Shown here: positions 52,691 through 63,120 of the stretch, piece by piece
Position numbering within the stretch: the stretch's first letter is position 1
Layout of the letters: every line of letters begins with the position of its first letter
NCBI GenBank assembly: GCA_905221605.1
Contig: CAJNDS010002296.1
Location: forward strand, 418,058-482,057
From: Symbiodinium natans
Taxonomy: Eukaryota; Sar; Dinophyceae; Suessiales; Symbiodiniaceae
DNA length: 64,000 bases
Reading direction: 5' to 3'
Translations under genes and position numbers: made by a program
Notes under the pieces: model-generated
Told to the model about the DNA's origin: nothing
What the model saw: only the letters and a program-made list of their open reading frames with translations
The model's database searches: none

Positions 52691-52713
52691 CAAAAAGGGT
52701 TTAGGGTTTTAGG

Positions 52714-52837
52714 TTGGTATGTTCCCCCTTACACTAGCAGTCCTTAATAGGGATTATAGAAATTATAGCACCCCCCCCAATCCCCCCCATTGTAATCCCT
52801 ATTAATGACTGTTAGTACAAGGGGGGAACATCCCAAG
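52714..52837. mobile_element. Palindromic element, family A
   Basis: TTGGTATGTTCCCCC to GGGGGGAACATCCCAA with AGTCCTTAATAGGG and CCCTATTAATGACT arms. Confidence 0.9.
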
Positions 52838-53256
52838 TTGCAGGGTAAATGTGGCATACAGGTATAGAGGGTTCATGGTGCTGACATGTGTACGCCTAGA
52901 TGGTGAATATACTTTTTGTTTTCTTGTTGGGGGGCTTTAGGGGTTTCCTATCTGCAACAGCTTGAGGGGCCCAAGTATATATGTTGTATAGGCGCCTGAG
53001 ATTGGCAGGGAGGGCACATGGCAGGCCACAACTCGTTTGTCCGGCATCTCCTCTTGGGGTTTAGGGTGTAGGGTTCTGAGAGATTCCCCTATACATCGCC
53101 CTAGAGCCCTGTAACCGCTAAAATGGCCCCATAGTCCCATGTCCCTGCAGCCTCAACCCTGCCCGGACAGAGCCCACTGCCCCCTGAAGTCAAGATTCAG
53201 ACGTCTACCTCTAAATTAGGGAGTATTGGGCCTGGCATATTATGGCCCTAAGCACC

Positions 53257-53386
53257 TTTAGTTAACTTGGTAGGCCTGTGGTGCCCTTTTGCCTTTTGAA
53301 GCTCAAGGTTCCCGTCTGAAGTAACCAAACCCCCCAAAATGGTACCCTTACTGTAACATGGTTACTCGGCTACCAAGTTAAACCCC
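53257..53386. mobile_element. Palindromic element, single copy
   Basis: GTTAACTTGGTAGGC mirrors GGCTACCAAGTTAAAC 120 bp away. No second copy seen in this window. Confidence 0.55.
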
Positions 53387-53458
53387 CTTTACTTTTCCTG
53401 AAAGCCCTAAACCCCTAAAACCTACACCCTAAACATCTCTAAACCCTAAACCCAAGAC

Positions 53459-53560
53459 CCTAAACCCTAAACCCTAAACCCTAAACCCTAAACCCTAAAC
53501 CCTAAACCCTAAACCCTAAACCCTAAACCCTAAACCCTAAACCCTAAACCCTAAACCCTA
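53459..53560. repeat. Perfect CCCTAAA array
   Basis: About fourteen exact heptamers ending in CCCTAG, which serves as acceptor of the next exon. Confidence 0.97.
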
Positions 53561-53561
53561 G

Positions 53562-53648
53562 GGCCGGGCCATCGCCTCAGCCGTGGCTCAGCTCGCAGCG
53601 AGGCCCGAGGCCAGTACCAGGGCGAGCGGAGAAACGCGGGCCATTCAT
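53562..53648 (+). CDS. Unidentified exon
   Basis: 29 codons, GRAIASAVAQLAARPEASTR and ASGETRAIH, closing GT at 53649. Its acceptor AG is the last base pair of the CCCTAAA array plus G. A second frame is open. Confidence 0.5.
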
Positions 53649-53766
53649 GTAGGGTTTAGGGCTTGGGGCTTACGGTCTACAGCCACGGTTGCGGGTTTAG
53701 AGTGTCATTTAGGGTTTCGTACTTCTGAGCTCGGGATGTCTGTTCCCATTCATAGGACCCTAAACT

Positions 53767-53802
53767 TTGGGATGTTCCCCCTTATACTAACAGTCCTTCC
53801 CA
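53767..53802. mobile_element. Half copy, family A
   Basis: TTGGGATGTTCCCCCTTATA with AACAGTCCTT and no right arm. Confidence 0.6.
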
Positions 53803-53877
53803 AGACCTAGCTTAGGGGCCCGTTTCGGGGTGACAGTACCCATGACTACTACCGCCCCTGGTACGGGTCCCCCCAAA

Positions 53878-53940
53878 GCGGAACTCCATGACTTGGAGAG
53901 TCCTCACACACTTCAGGCTGACCAGAGCCTTTTGGAATGA
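53878..53940 (+). CDS. Unidentified terminal exon
   Basis: After a possible AAAG acceptor: AELHDLESPHTLQADQSLLE and TGA. Acidic helix. Confidence 0.4.
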   Translation, partial: AELHDLESPHTLQADQSLLE

Positions 53941-54291
53941 TCCCTGGAAAAGGGTCAATCCGAAGCCCTAAACCCCAAACCCCAACCGCCTTACTAAAAC
54001 CCTGCTGACCTCATCGGAGTCCCAGGAGGGTTTTGGGGGTTTTTTGGCATTTCCTAAACCTTCCGAAGCCCTAAGCTCCTGAGTCCTGAAAGCATGCGGC
54101 TTCACTGCGCTGCGGTCCAGGAAGTCTAGGTACAGCCATCTCATCCGTGGCCGCTCCAAGTTACCGTAGCGATAGCCTGCCCTAAACCCTAAACCCTAAG
54201 CCCTAAACCCTAAACCCTAAACTATAAACCCTAAGTAAACCCTAAACCCTAGGCCCTAAACCCTAGGCCCTGTGTTTCCCCTTTGCAACAG

Positions 54292-57200
54292 CCCAGTTCA
54301 TTCGGCAGGTGCGCTCGCGAGGTGGGGTCACGGCTTTGGACATCGGAACTGGGACCGGTCTGCCCCGGGCTGAGGCTCGGGGTTTAGGGTTTGGGGTTTC
54401 GGGTTGAGGGAAAATAGTAACTAGTGGTTCAGGGAGTGTGAATCTCCGAGCAACCGAGGCTGGCCCTCATGTGTGCGCAGCAGAAGGCGCAACCGGGTGC
54501 CGATCTTTTCTCTGCAAGCCGATGCGGCGTCTGTTCGTCATGTGCAGGGCGTGCGGGAAGTTCATGCGTGCGAGATGAATGAAGCCCTCTGTGCGGTTGC
54601 CAAGGAGGCAGGAGATTTTGGAAGGTCTTTGAGCACGGAATTTGTACTGTTTTCAGGACTTATGATGGGATTCTCAACCTTCGAGGGCTGATCGAAACTA
54701 TGGGCCGTTTCTCAGTTCATCAACCCTAAACCAGTATGAGGCTTCCATCGAGACCCCGTAGTTGACGTTCAAGCCCAATACACCCCTCAGCAGCGTGCAG
54801 GTCATTGCATCCCAGAGTACGTCTCACTGCCCGATCACGCTGCACCCCAACGTTGTCGTCTCAGCGCCTTTCGATCAAAGCTGTGCTCACTTTGACAATC
54901 GAGCACTGACTCTAACATCCCCAAAGCCGAAGGAGGCAGAAACTCAAACAACAAGCCCAAAGAGCCAGACGCTGACTGGTTAGGGTATAGAGCTTGGGGT
55001 TTCTCAAAACCTTGGGGGCTCCTGTAGAGTCAGGATCATAGTATTTTCAGCCCCCAAACCCGAAACCCTAAAACCTAAACCGTCTACCCTAAACCCTAAG
55101 CCCTAAATCCAAAACCATAAACCCTAAACCCTAAACGCTAACCTCTTGTCTGAGGTCAGCACGGCACTCTCTTTGGAGGAGCCCGTGGACCTCGTCTTCT
55201 GCGAGGTCTTCGATGCGGGTCTGCTGGGCGAGCTTGGGCCCAAGAAACCTTGGGTTTTGGGATTGGGGGTTAGGGCTTAGGGCTTAGGGGTTTAGGGCAC
55301 AACTGGGTGTTTTGAAGGTTTTTTGGGGGTCTTGGTGAGTCCCTAAGGTTTTGTTCAAGGCTCTTGCTGGTCTTTAGGGGGTTTGAGGGCTCTTGCTGGG
55401 CTGTTAAAGGTTTTTTGTTGTTGGGGCCTCTTACTGGTTTTGTGAAGGTTTTAGGGTTCTTGCTAGGTTTTTACAGGCTTTTAAGAGCCTTCAGGGCTTA
55501 GACGGTTTTAAGAGTTTTGCTAGGCAGGGTTCAGGGTCTATAGGGTTTGGGTTACCGTCTTTACAAAGAAAGTTTGCGCGAGCAAAACAACTGGCGCACA
55601 CATTGTTTTAATCTTCACGTGCCCTTCATGGGCTGCTGTTCTTGACAAAGCTTACACGGGTTGAAAGTAAACAAAAAGGGGGCTTGGCCATTTATAACTA
55701 TTCCAGTACTCTTATTGTTATTCCCCCGGGCCTAGCAGTAGGGCTTTGGGGGTTAGAGTTTGGGCGTTCGGGGTTTAGGGTCTAGCGGTTGACGGATTCA
55801 TGTGGGAGGTTCCCCTTTTTCGGTGGTTCCTCTTGCAACGGAAAGGCGTCTCTCAAGGTGGCCCAAAAAGGCCCTCTCTCTAGGTAGGTTACCAGGATCC
55901 TGACAATGACTTCCGTTCGTGCTTGCTTAGGGTTTGGGGTTTGGGGTTTAGTGTCACACCTGTGCCTGCAGCTTGTTATCGACTAATGTTGGGGTTTGGA
56001 GTTTTGATGGCTTAACGTGTTTAGGGTTTAGGGTTTAGGGTTGAAGGTTTAGGGTTCGAGTACTTGGCACTGGTGCAGCTGCCCGCTTTTACAGGCGCCT
56101 AGAAATAGGTCTAGGACAAGTCGCGCAATGCACCCGCCCAGCCGCACCCTATACCCGAACCCCTAAGCCCTAAACACCCCAAGTTTATAACATGTCCGTA
56201 GACACAAAGACGCAGAAGCAATCGAATCCCCAGCCCACCCAATAGCCGAGGGTTCAGGGTTCAGGGTTCAGGGTTCAGGCTTAAACCTAAGCCCTAGACC
56301 CGAGAACCCCAACACGTAAACCCAAACTCTTTCTGAGGCACGCGCTGCCGACCATCCTTCATGCACGCAAGGCACACGGTAACCCCATGAGCTTGTTTTT
56401 GGGGTTTGGGTTTCGTCACCCTCAGGCTAGGATCCCCTTATCCAGGTATCCTCCCTTGAGAAGGTTTGATGTTCCCTGCTGTGTGATTCAGGAGATTTTA
56501 CTTCGGAGTGTGTTTGAAGAGGGCTTTAAGCGCCGACGCAGAAGACCCTAACGTAGAAGAACTCCCCATTTGTAAGCATTCATGCTGACTGCTACTTGGA
56601 CCGCCAGCGTCCAGTCTCGTGAACCCTTCAACCCGAAAACCCAAGACTCTCCGCTGGAGTCCCTGCGAACATCCAGCTGCTGCTAGCGGCCGTTGAAACA
56701 GCCGAATCTGTAGCAACCTTTCCAAACCAATCCTAAACTCGTGTTGCCAGATAATCGCTGTCGCGTTTGACGACTACAGAGTGCGATTTTGGGGGGATGG
56801 GCAAACCAAAGAGTCCTCCGTGTTTTCTAAGTCTTTCCAGGGATCAATGTGATTTCGGAAGCAACAAGGGGCAACCCCAGACCCTAAACCCTATCAGAAG
56901 GGGGAAGCATGAACCCGAAGCCCTAAACTCTAGACCCTAAACCCTACGCTACCTCCCCCGAAAACTCCCTACTCGCTGCGCCTCCGTATGGCTGGCTCCC
57001 ATAGGCTTCCCAAGAGGGGGTCGCATTTGATGGAGTTTTTTCTGGAACCACCGTAGACCCTGAGCTGTGAACGCTATGGGGTTTTCGGTTTAGGGTTTGG
57101 GGTTTAGGATGTAGGGATTAGGGTTTCGCCCTAAACCAAGATTCCTACATAAACCCTAAGCACCCTAAGCCCGACGCCCTCAAGTGAAGGTGGCCGCAAT

Positions 57201-60200
57201 GTGCCACCCCTAAACCCTGAACCCTAAACCCTAAACCCCGAACCCTAAAGCCAGGCTCTGCTGCGCAAAGGCGGCCTCCTCGTCCCTGCCCGCGCGCAGC
57301 TCTTTGGGCAGCTGGTTGAGGCGGCTTTCAGTTTGCGGGTTTAGGGGGTACGGGGTTTAGGGTTTGGGGCTTAGGGCTTGGGGCTTAATTAGGGCTTAGG
57401 GCTTGGGTTTAGGGAGTTGGGTTTCAGGGTTTCAGGCTTGGTAAGCTTTGACAAGGCTCTGATCTCCCCCTTGAGTGGTGTTAGGGTGTTAAAACTTCAG
57501 ATTCCCAGTCCATACTACATAGGGCTTTTCAACCCTCAACTCTGATCCTGGAAGAGACTAACTCGCCAAAATCCCGGCAGCAAGTTGCCCCCTGATGCTT
57601 GTATGTGGCATGGGTTATTAAACCGACTCCTACACCCTAAGCCCCAAACCCCAAAGCCTAAATCCTAAACCCCAGACCCTAATTCCTCAACCCCAAACCC
57701 TAAACCCCAAACCAAAGTTGCACCCTGGAAGGCCCCACATCTCTTGGAGCGCTTCGCTGTCCTGCGATCGCCTACCGGGGTTACGGACCTAGAAGCGGCA
57801 GAAGGGCCTATTAAGGGCTGTGCGCTTAGTCGCTTTCGGTTTTAGGCTTCGGGGTTTATGGGGTTTGGCGTTTGGGGTTTGGGTGCAGCCAGTCGTGAGA
57901 CAGCAAGCCAGCGCTCTCAGGCTAGGAGTCCGGTTACGCTGTGTACCTTGGAACATCAATCTGAGAAGCGACTTTGGGGTTTAGGGCTAAGGGCTAAGGG
58001 TTCAGGGTTTAGGGTTTAGGTACGGGGTTTAGGGTTCAGGGTTTAGGGTTTAGGGTTTGGGGTTTAGGGTTTGGGTTTAGACCCTCTCTCAGGCACCTTT
58101 GAAGGGAGCACGCCTGCGCAACAGGCGGGCCAAAGTGGGCAAGATTGCTGATTGGGCTTTGAGATGCTTTGTTTAGGGCATGTGGGTTTCAGGTTGTTCA
58201 GGGCTTCATAGCGTTTCAGAGCTCAGAGCTTAGGGTTGCGGAGGGTTTAGGGTGAAGGGTTTAGGGTTTAGGGTTTAGGGTTTAGGGTTTAGGGTTTAGG
58301 GTTTAGGGTTTAGGGCGTTTAGGGTTTTAGGTAACCAGCATCGACAATTCAAGCGCTGTAGGCTGAGTTGAAGTACATGGAGCTGGCTGTCATAATCTTG
58401 ATAGAAGCTGTGCAGTGACCCAGAGTTTGCTGCTGAGAGTTTAGGGTTTAGGGTCTACAGGGTTTAGAGTTTGGGGTTTATACGGTTTAGGACTTAAGGT
58501 CTATAAGGTATAGGGTTTCGAGTTTAGGCTTTCGTTCAGACTTAGTCTCTCGACGCAGCTGCGACTGCCCCGCAGTGAGCGCTACAGCTGCGAGACGATG
58601 TCCGCGATACCCCACGTGCCGCTGACGGAGCCGGTGCCACTGGCAGCGTGCTCAGCTGCTTTCGGGTGGGGGGGGTTGCGAGCCCTAAACCCTCAACCCT
58701 GTAAACCCCATAACCCCATAAGCCCCATAAGCCCTATAAGCCCTAGAAGCCCTGTAAACCCTACAAGCCCTATGAGCCCTATGAGCCCTAAACCCCACAA
58801 ACCCTAGAAGCCCTAAACCCAGAGAGCTCAAGAGCCCTCAGCATTCCTCAAGCCCACAACACGAAACCCCGAAACACTCACACAATGAGCGTGAAGGGTA
58901 TATTAAGTACTTGTTGCGGGCACGCCCATCTACGGAAATGCCCAAATGAAGGATCCCTCTTTAGTTTAAATAAAATCTTCCCTAACAAAGGGGCATTGTA
59001 GGTTCTCTGACTTAACTTGTGGCTGCTGCAAAAGGCCGGCAAGCGCCGCTTTTTGAGACGCAAGCCTCAAGCCCAGTTAAACCTCAAATGCTGAGCCGCA
59101 TAAGGTTCCTAGGATTTCCTAGGTTTCGTCGGGTGTAGGGTAGGGTTTAGAGCCTTAAGCCCTGAACCCTAAACCCTAGGGCTTGTAGGTTGAGAGGGTT
59201 CAAGGTGAAGCTGGACTTCCAAGAGATTGAGTATCTGTGAGGGCCTCGGACTTGTTGGTACCTGCTTCCCGGTGCACTTCGGGGTTTAGGGTTTAGGGTT
59301 TTGGGTGTGGGGTACGAATCCCGTCAGTTCCGGGATAGACCCTTTATCTGGCTGGGATTTTCCAGAAAGTAGTTTCGCCCTTGTTGGGGGGTTCCTTAAG
59401 GGTTAAAAGGTTTTGATATATCTAAGGGTGGATTCCTATTGTGGGAGATGCCCGTGTTGCAAGAGATTCAGGTTCTGCCCCCCTCTCCACGTAGAGAAGA
59501 CTTGCATTATTGGCGTTAATTACGCAGGAAGACGAATTTTGTCCATACGAAGAGCCGTCCGCTTGGAGCCTGTGCGGGCCCGATGCTACAATGCTACAAG
59601 ACCGCCATCGCTCCGTACACCGGCGTCTCACTTGTTTTCTTCGTTGGTTGGCCCAAGTTTTGGGGGCACCAAGTTTTCAGCACACCTCCCACCCCCCCCC
59701 CCCCCCCCCCCCCTCACCCTCCCCAGAAGCAGGAGGCTCTTCAACCTTGCAGTTGCACAAACTCGTACAAGTTCCACGCAAGTTGGGTTGGACTAGATTG
59801 GCATTTCCCAACACAGGGGTACGCCCCTTATACCTCCCAAGTCGAGCATACTCCGAAATTTGCGTAAGCTGGAGGTTGAGTTTCTGGCCAGAGCCTCCGA
59901 ACAGAGCTGAGCAGAACGTAAGGCATTGAGTCTATCCCTCTACTCTACATGCATGATGAATGTCTTATGTACAACTTTCTTAATACGTTAACCCCTAAAC
60001 CCCTAACCCCTAACCCCAAACTAACCCTAATTCTCTATCTAGGGCTATACTAATGTGCCATCCGAGGTACAGCAACTTGGGCAACTGGATCGATCCGCCG
60101 GTGGAGATGCATGCCACCCATGTGCGGAGCCCCAGGTAGGGTTTTAGGTTAGGGTTTCGGGTTTAGGGTTTAGGGCATAGGGTTAGGGTGGTTTAGGGGC

Positions 60201-62132
60201 ATGGGGCTTTCTCCAGCGTTAAAGCTTGCGCCTGATTGACTTTCTAAAGCGGGTGAGCCAGAAGCCCGAAAGCCCAAAACCCCAAAGCCTTGTAAACCCT
60301 GGCAGAGCGAAGATGGTGACCTTAGGGGTTGGGGGGTGGGATGGTGTATCATGCATGAGCTTTGTCGTATTTTGGGTTGTTCAGCTCATTCCGCCCCCAA
60401 CCCAAGCCACACCACGAGGGGGGACGGGGTTCGCTGTAGACCCAGCCCTTGCTCACCGGCTCTCAGCGTGGGAATGCCAAAGGCTGGCGTGGCGCAGTTC
60501 TTGGTGTTTTGGTGGGCCGGCGCCTGAGAAACACCATGTGCCACCTAGAGCTGCAAGGCTGTGTGACTGATTCGGGTTTAGGGTTCCACGATGCTGGAAT
60601 CGCTCCCACCTGGTGCCGAATAGGAGATTGAGCTGGATGCGGACGGACTCTGGCGTATCAGCACCTCGCCAGAAGGCCCGAACAAGTACTCAGTCCATCA
60701 AGCTCCCTTGCTTGCGTGCACACAAGCATAAGGTGCTAGGTTAGCTGACTTCCGGTGATGCATTTGAAGACGTTCAAATGTGCCCCCTAAGCCCTAAGCC
60801 CCGAGCCCTGTAAAACCTACACCCTGTGCCAAGTCATCGGTTCACTCGTTAAGGAACATACCTCTAGTCGTCTTCATTTTCTCGGGTACCCTAAACCCTG
60901 AATCCCCTAAACCCCAAAACCTCTAAAACCCCCTAAACCCCTAGACCCCTAGACCTAAAACCCCTAAAACCCCTAAACCCCTAAACCCTAATCCCAATTC
61001 CTGCGCAGGGGGCTGTGAGTCCTGGGAGCAGGCCGCGAGCATCTCAGCCAACTCTTTCCTTTTTCGTGTTCTTTCGCAGACCCAGAGAACCCGATGACGC
61101 GTGGGTATGGGGTGTTTAGGGTTTGGGGTTTGTGGTTAGGGTTTAGGGTTTAAGGTTTGCGGGTTTGGGGTTTAGGAACACAGCTGAAAAATAGATAGTT
61201 TAGGGTTTAGGGATCAGGTTAACTCAAGTCGGGGATCCTTGACTAGGCCTATATTCCTTAGCTGAGGGCCATTGCCTCTCTGAAGATTCAGAACCCTAAA
61301 CCCTAAACCCTAAACCCTAAACCCTAAACCCTAAACCCTAAACCCTAAACCCTAAACCCTAAACCCTAAACCCTAAACCCTAAACCCTAAACCCTAAACC
61401 CTAGACCGATGGCTCGGCTGTGAGGTTCGCCCTCTGTATGGCTGGGATTCTGGCGGATGCCTCCGTGTACAGCCCGGGGAGCTCCTCCACCTTCACCTGC
61501 GCGTGCAGGCCCGGTTTAGGGTTTAGGGTTTAGGGTTCAGGGTTTAGGGATTAGGGTTTAGGGTTTAAGGTTTAGGAAGGAATGTGGAGTTTTTCTCCCA
61601 CAAAGGGTACCGTAATGTAGGAAACTACCCACATTCTCCTTGGGAATGTGGTGTTTTTGGGTCTCTGATTCCGCTCATGCAACACGAGGGACATTTGTCG
61701 CGACAACCCGTACACCCTGAAACCCCCCAAAAAGCTAAACCATGTAGTGTCAAAAGGGACGAGAGGAGGGATCCGCATACGCGACCTTAGGGGTTCTGTG
61801 TATATAGGGACGAAAAAAGGTATACATAGGGGTTATTTAGGGAAATAAGATTAAGGGTCCCCGCTAGGGGCCCCTCCTGATACCCCCTAGGTGTGTCGAG
61901 GGTACGAACAAAGGTCCGCAGTTCAGGGGCAGCCACCATATGAGAGTCCATGCGTGGGCACGCGAGCCTGTAGACCCTATGTTCACCCTAAACCCTAAAC
62001 CCTAAACCTTAGACCCTAGACCCTAAACCCTAAACCCTAAACCCGGCGAATTTGCCCATGCAGGCTGATGGCATCGAGGTGCTGCTGGAGGATGCCCGGA
62101 CCTGGAACGAGCAAACTCATCTCCTCCAGTAG
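54292..62132 (+). CDS. PRMT7/9-like protein arginine methyltransferase
   Basis: Exons seen: 54292-54374, 54548-54607, 54801-54820, 55160-55237, 56338-56378, 57255-57330, 57889-57920, 58093-58155, 58362-58415, 58576-58665, 59189-59236, 60067-60135, 60467-60515, 60624-60717, 61009-61063, 61405-61508 and 62064-62132. Motif I is VTALDIGTGTG, then GVREVHACEMNEALC (acidic SAM-ribose contact) and VIASQST. The double-E loop is DLVFCEVFDAGLLGELG, then HALPTILHARK and LLVPARAQLFGQLVEA. The C-terminal barrel has AGVAQFLVFWW joined to EIELDADGLWRISTSPEG, SWEQAAS and LRVQPGELLHL. It transfers methyl groups from SAM to arginine. The E-FD-GLLGE loop is closest to PRMT7/PRMT9. Many donors are GC. Joins at 56378/57255, 58415/58576 and 61063/61405 are uncertain, and a small exon near 54657 may be missing. 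Confidence 0.88.
59680..59715. repeat. Poly-C run within a PRMT intron
   Basis: About twenty C residues. The open frames around it (59413-59929) lie inside the intron 59237-60066 and are not called. Confidence 0.85.
61288..61403. repeat. Perfect CCCTAAA array ending at an acceptor
   Basis: About sixteen exact heptamers, ending CCCTAG, with the PRMT exon starting at 61405. Confidence 0.97.
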
Positions 62133-62327
62133 CCATCTGTGAAGTACCACACGAGCCTTAAACCCTAAACCCTAAACCCTAAACCCTAAACCCTAAACCC
62201 CATCTTGATGGTCCTTCTTTGGGGGGGGAGGAGGGGGAGCTGCCTAGGCCCTGAGCAACATTAGGGTTTAGGGTTTGGGGTTTGGGGTTTATGGTTTAGG
62301 GTTTAAGGGCTTAGGGCGGCTTAGCAG

Positions 62328-62396
62328 GAGGCGCCGAACGCGCAGGAGGTCTGCGCAGAACCCGAGGTCCCTGCCCGGCGTTTCTATTTGACATGA
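62328..62396 (+). CDS. Unidentified terminal exon
   Basis: TTAGCAG then EAPNAQEVCAEPEVPARRFY, LT and TGA, 200 bp after the PRMT stop, so a separate gene. Confidence 0.45.
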   Translation, partial: EAPNAQEVCAEPEVPARRFYLT

Positions 62397-62872
62397 GGGT
62401 AGGGTTTAGGGTTTAGGGTTTAGGGCTCAGGGTTTAGGGTTTAGGGTTTAGGGTTCCCAAAAAATTTGGTGTCCTTGTTTTAAGGGCATCGTACTATGTA
62501 GGAGGGGACCTACAACCGGACCCTAAGTTGGAGAACTACTCATGTACAGCCCCATACCCGAAACCCAACGTCTAGCCCTAAAGCCTTGCCGCAAATCGCT
62601 CTACTGCGCTTTGAATGCAAAGAAACGGCTTGGGGTTTAGGGTTTTGGGTTTAGGGTTTTGGGTTTTGGGGTTTAGGGTTAGGGTGGTTTAGACGCTGGC
62701 ATTGGGACAAACTCGGGGATTACATAATGGGCCCGAATGGGCTCCCGAGAAAAGGCGGCCCTCATGGAGAACAACCCTAAACCCTGAACCCTGAACCCTA
62801 AACCCTAAGCCCTATCCCTCAACCTTGAACCCTAAACCCTAAACCCTAAACCCAAAACCCCAACCCGTCAAG
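62397..62872. other. Spacer with both heptamer orientations
   Basis: TTTAGGG (62399-62456), unique sequence, TTTAGGG/TTTTGGG (62632-62690), then CCCTAAA (62773-62855) before the next exon. No convincing ORF. Confidence 0.6.
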
Positions 62873-62998
62873 GAAGTCATTGTTTTGACAGCCATATTGG
62901 CCCTTGGCTTCCAAACCTTCCCTGCTGTCGCGCTGCAAATCGAAGTGCGTTTTGAGCGCAAGGGCGGCTCTGCAGAAGAGTGGCAAAACCGACCCTAA
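62873..62998 (+). CDS. Membrane-helix exon
   Basis: CAAG then EVIVLTAILALGFQTFPAVA, LQIEVRFERKGGSAEEW. A hydrophobic helix then a charged segment, with the frame closing in CCCTAA. Could belong to the membrane protein that follows. Confidence 0.4.
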   Translation, partial: EVIVLTAILALGFQTFPAVALQIEVRFERKGGSAEEWQNRP

Positions 62999-63120
62999 AC
63001 CCCAAACCCTGCACCTCACACCCTAAACCCCAAACCCTAAACCAAACCCGAAACCCTAAGCCCTCTAAACCCTAAAAACCCTAAAAACCCTAAAAACCCT
63101 AAGCCCTAAGTTGATCCGAG

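Noticed and set aside
59413-59929. Overlapping plus-strand ORFs up to 139 codons
   Set aside because: They lie within the PRMT intron between in-phase exons 59189-59236 and 60067-60135 and cross a poly-C run.
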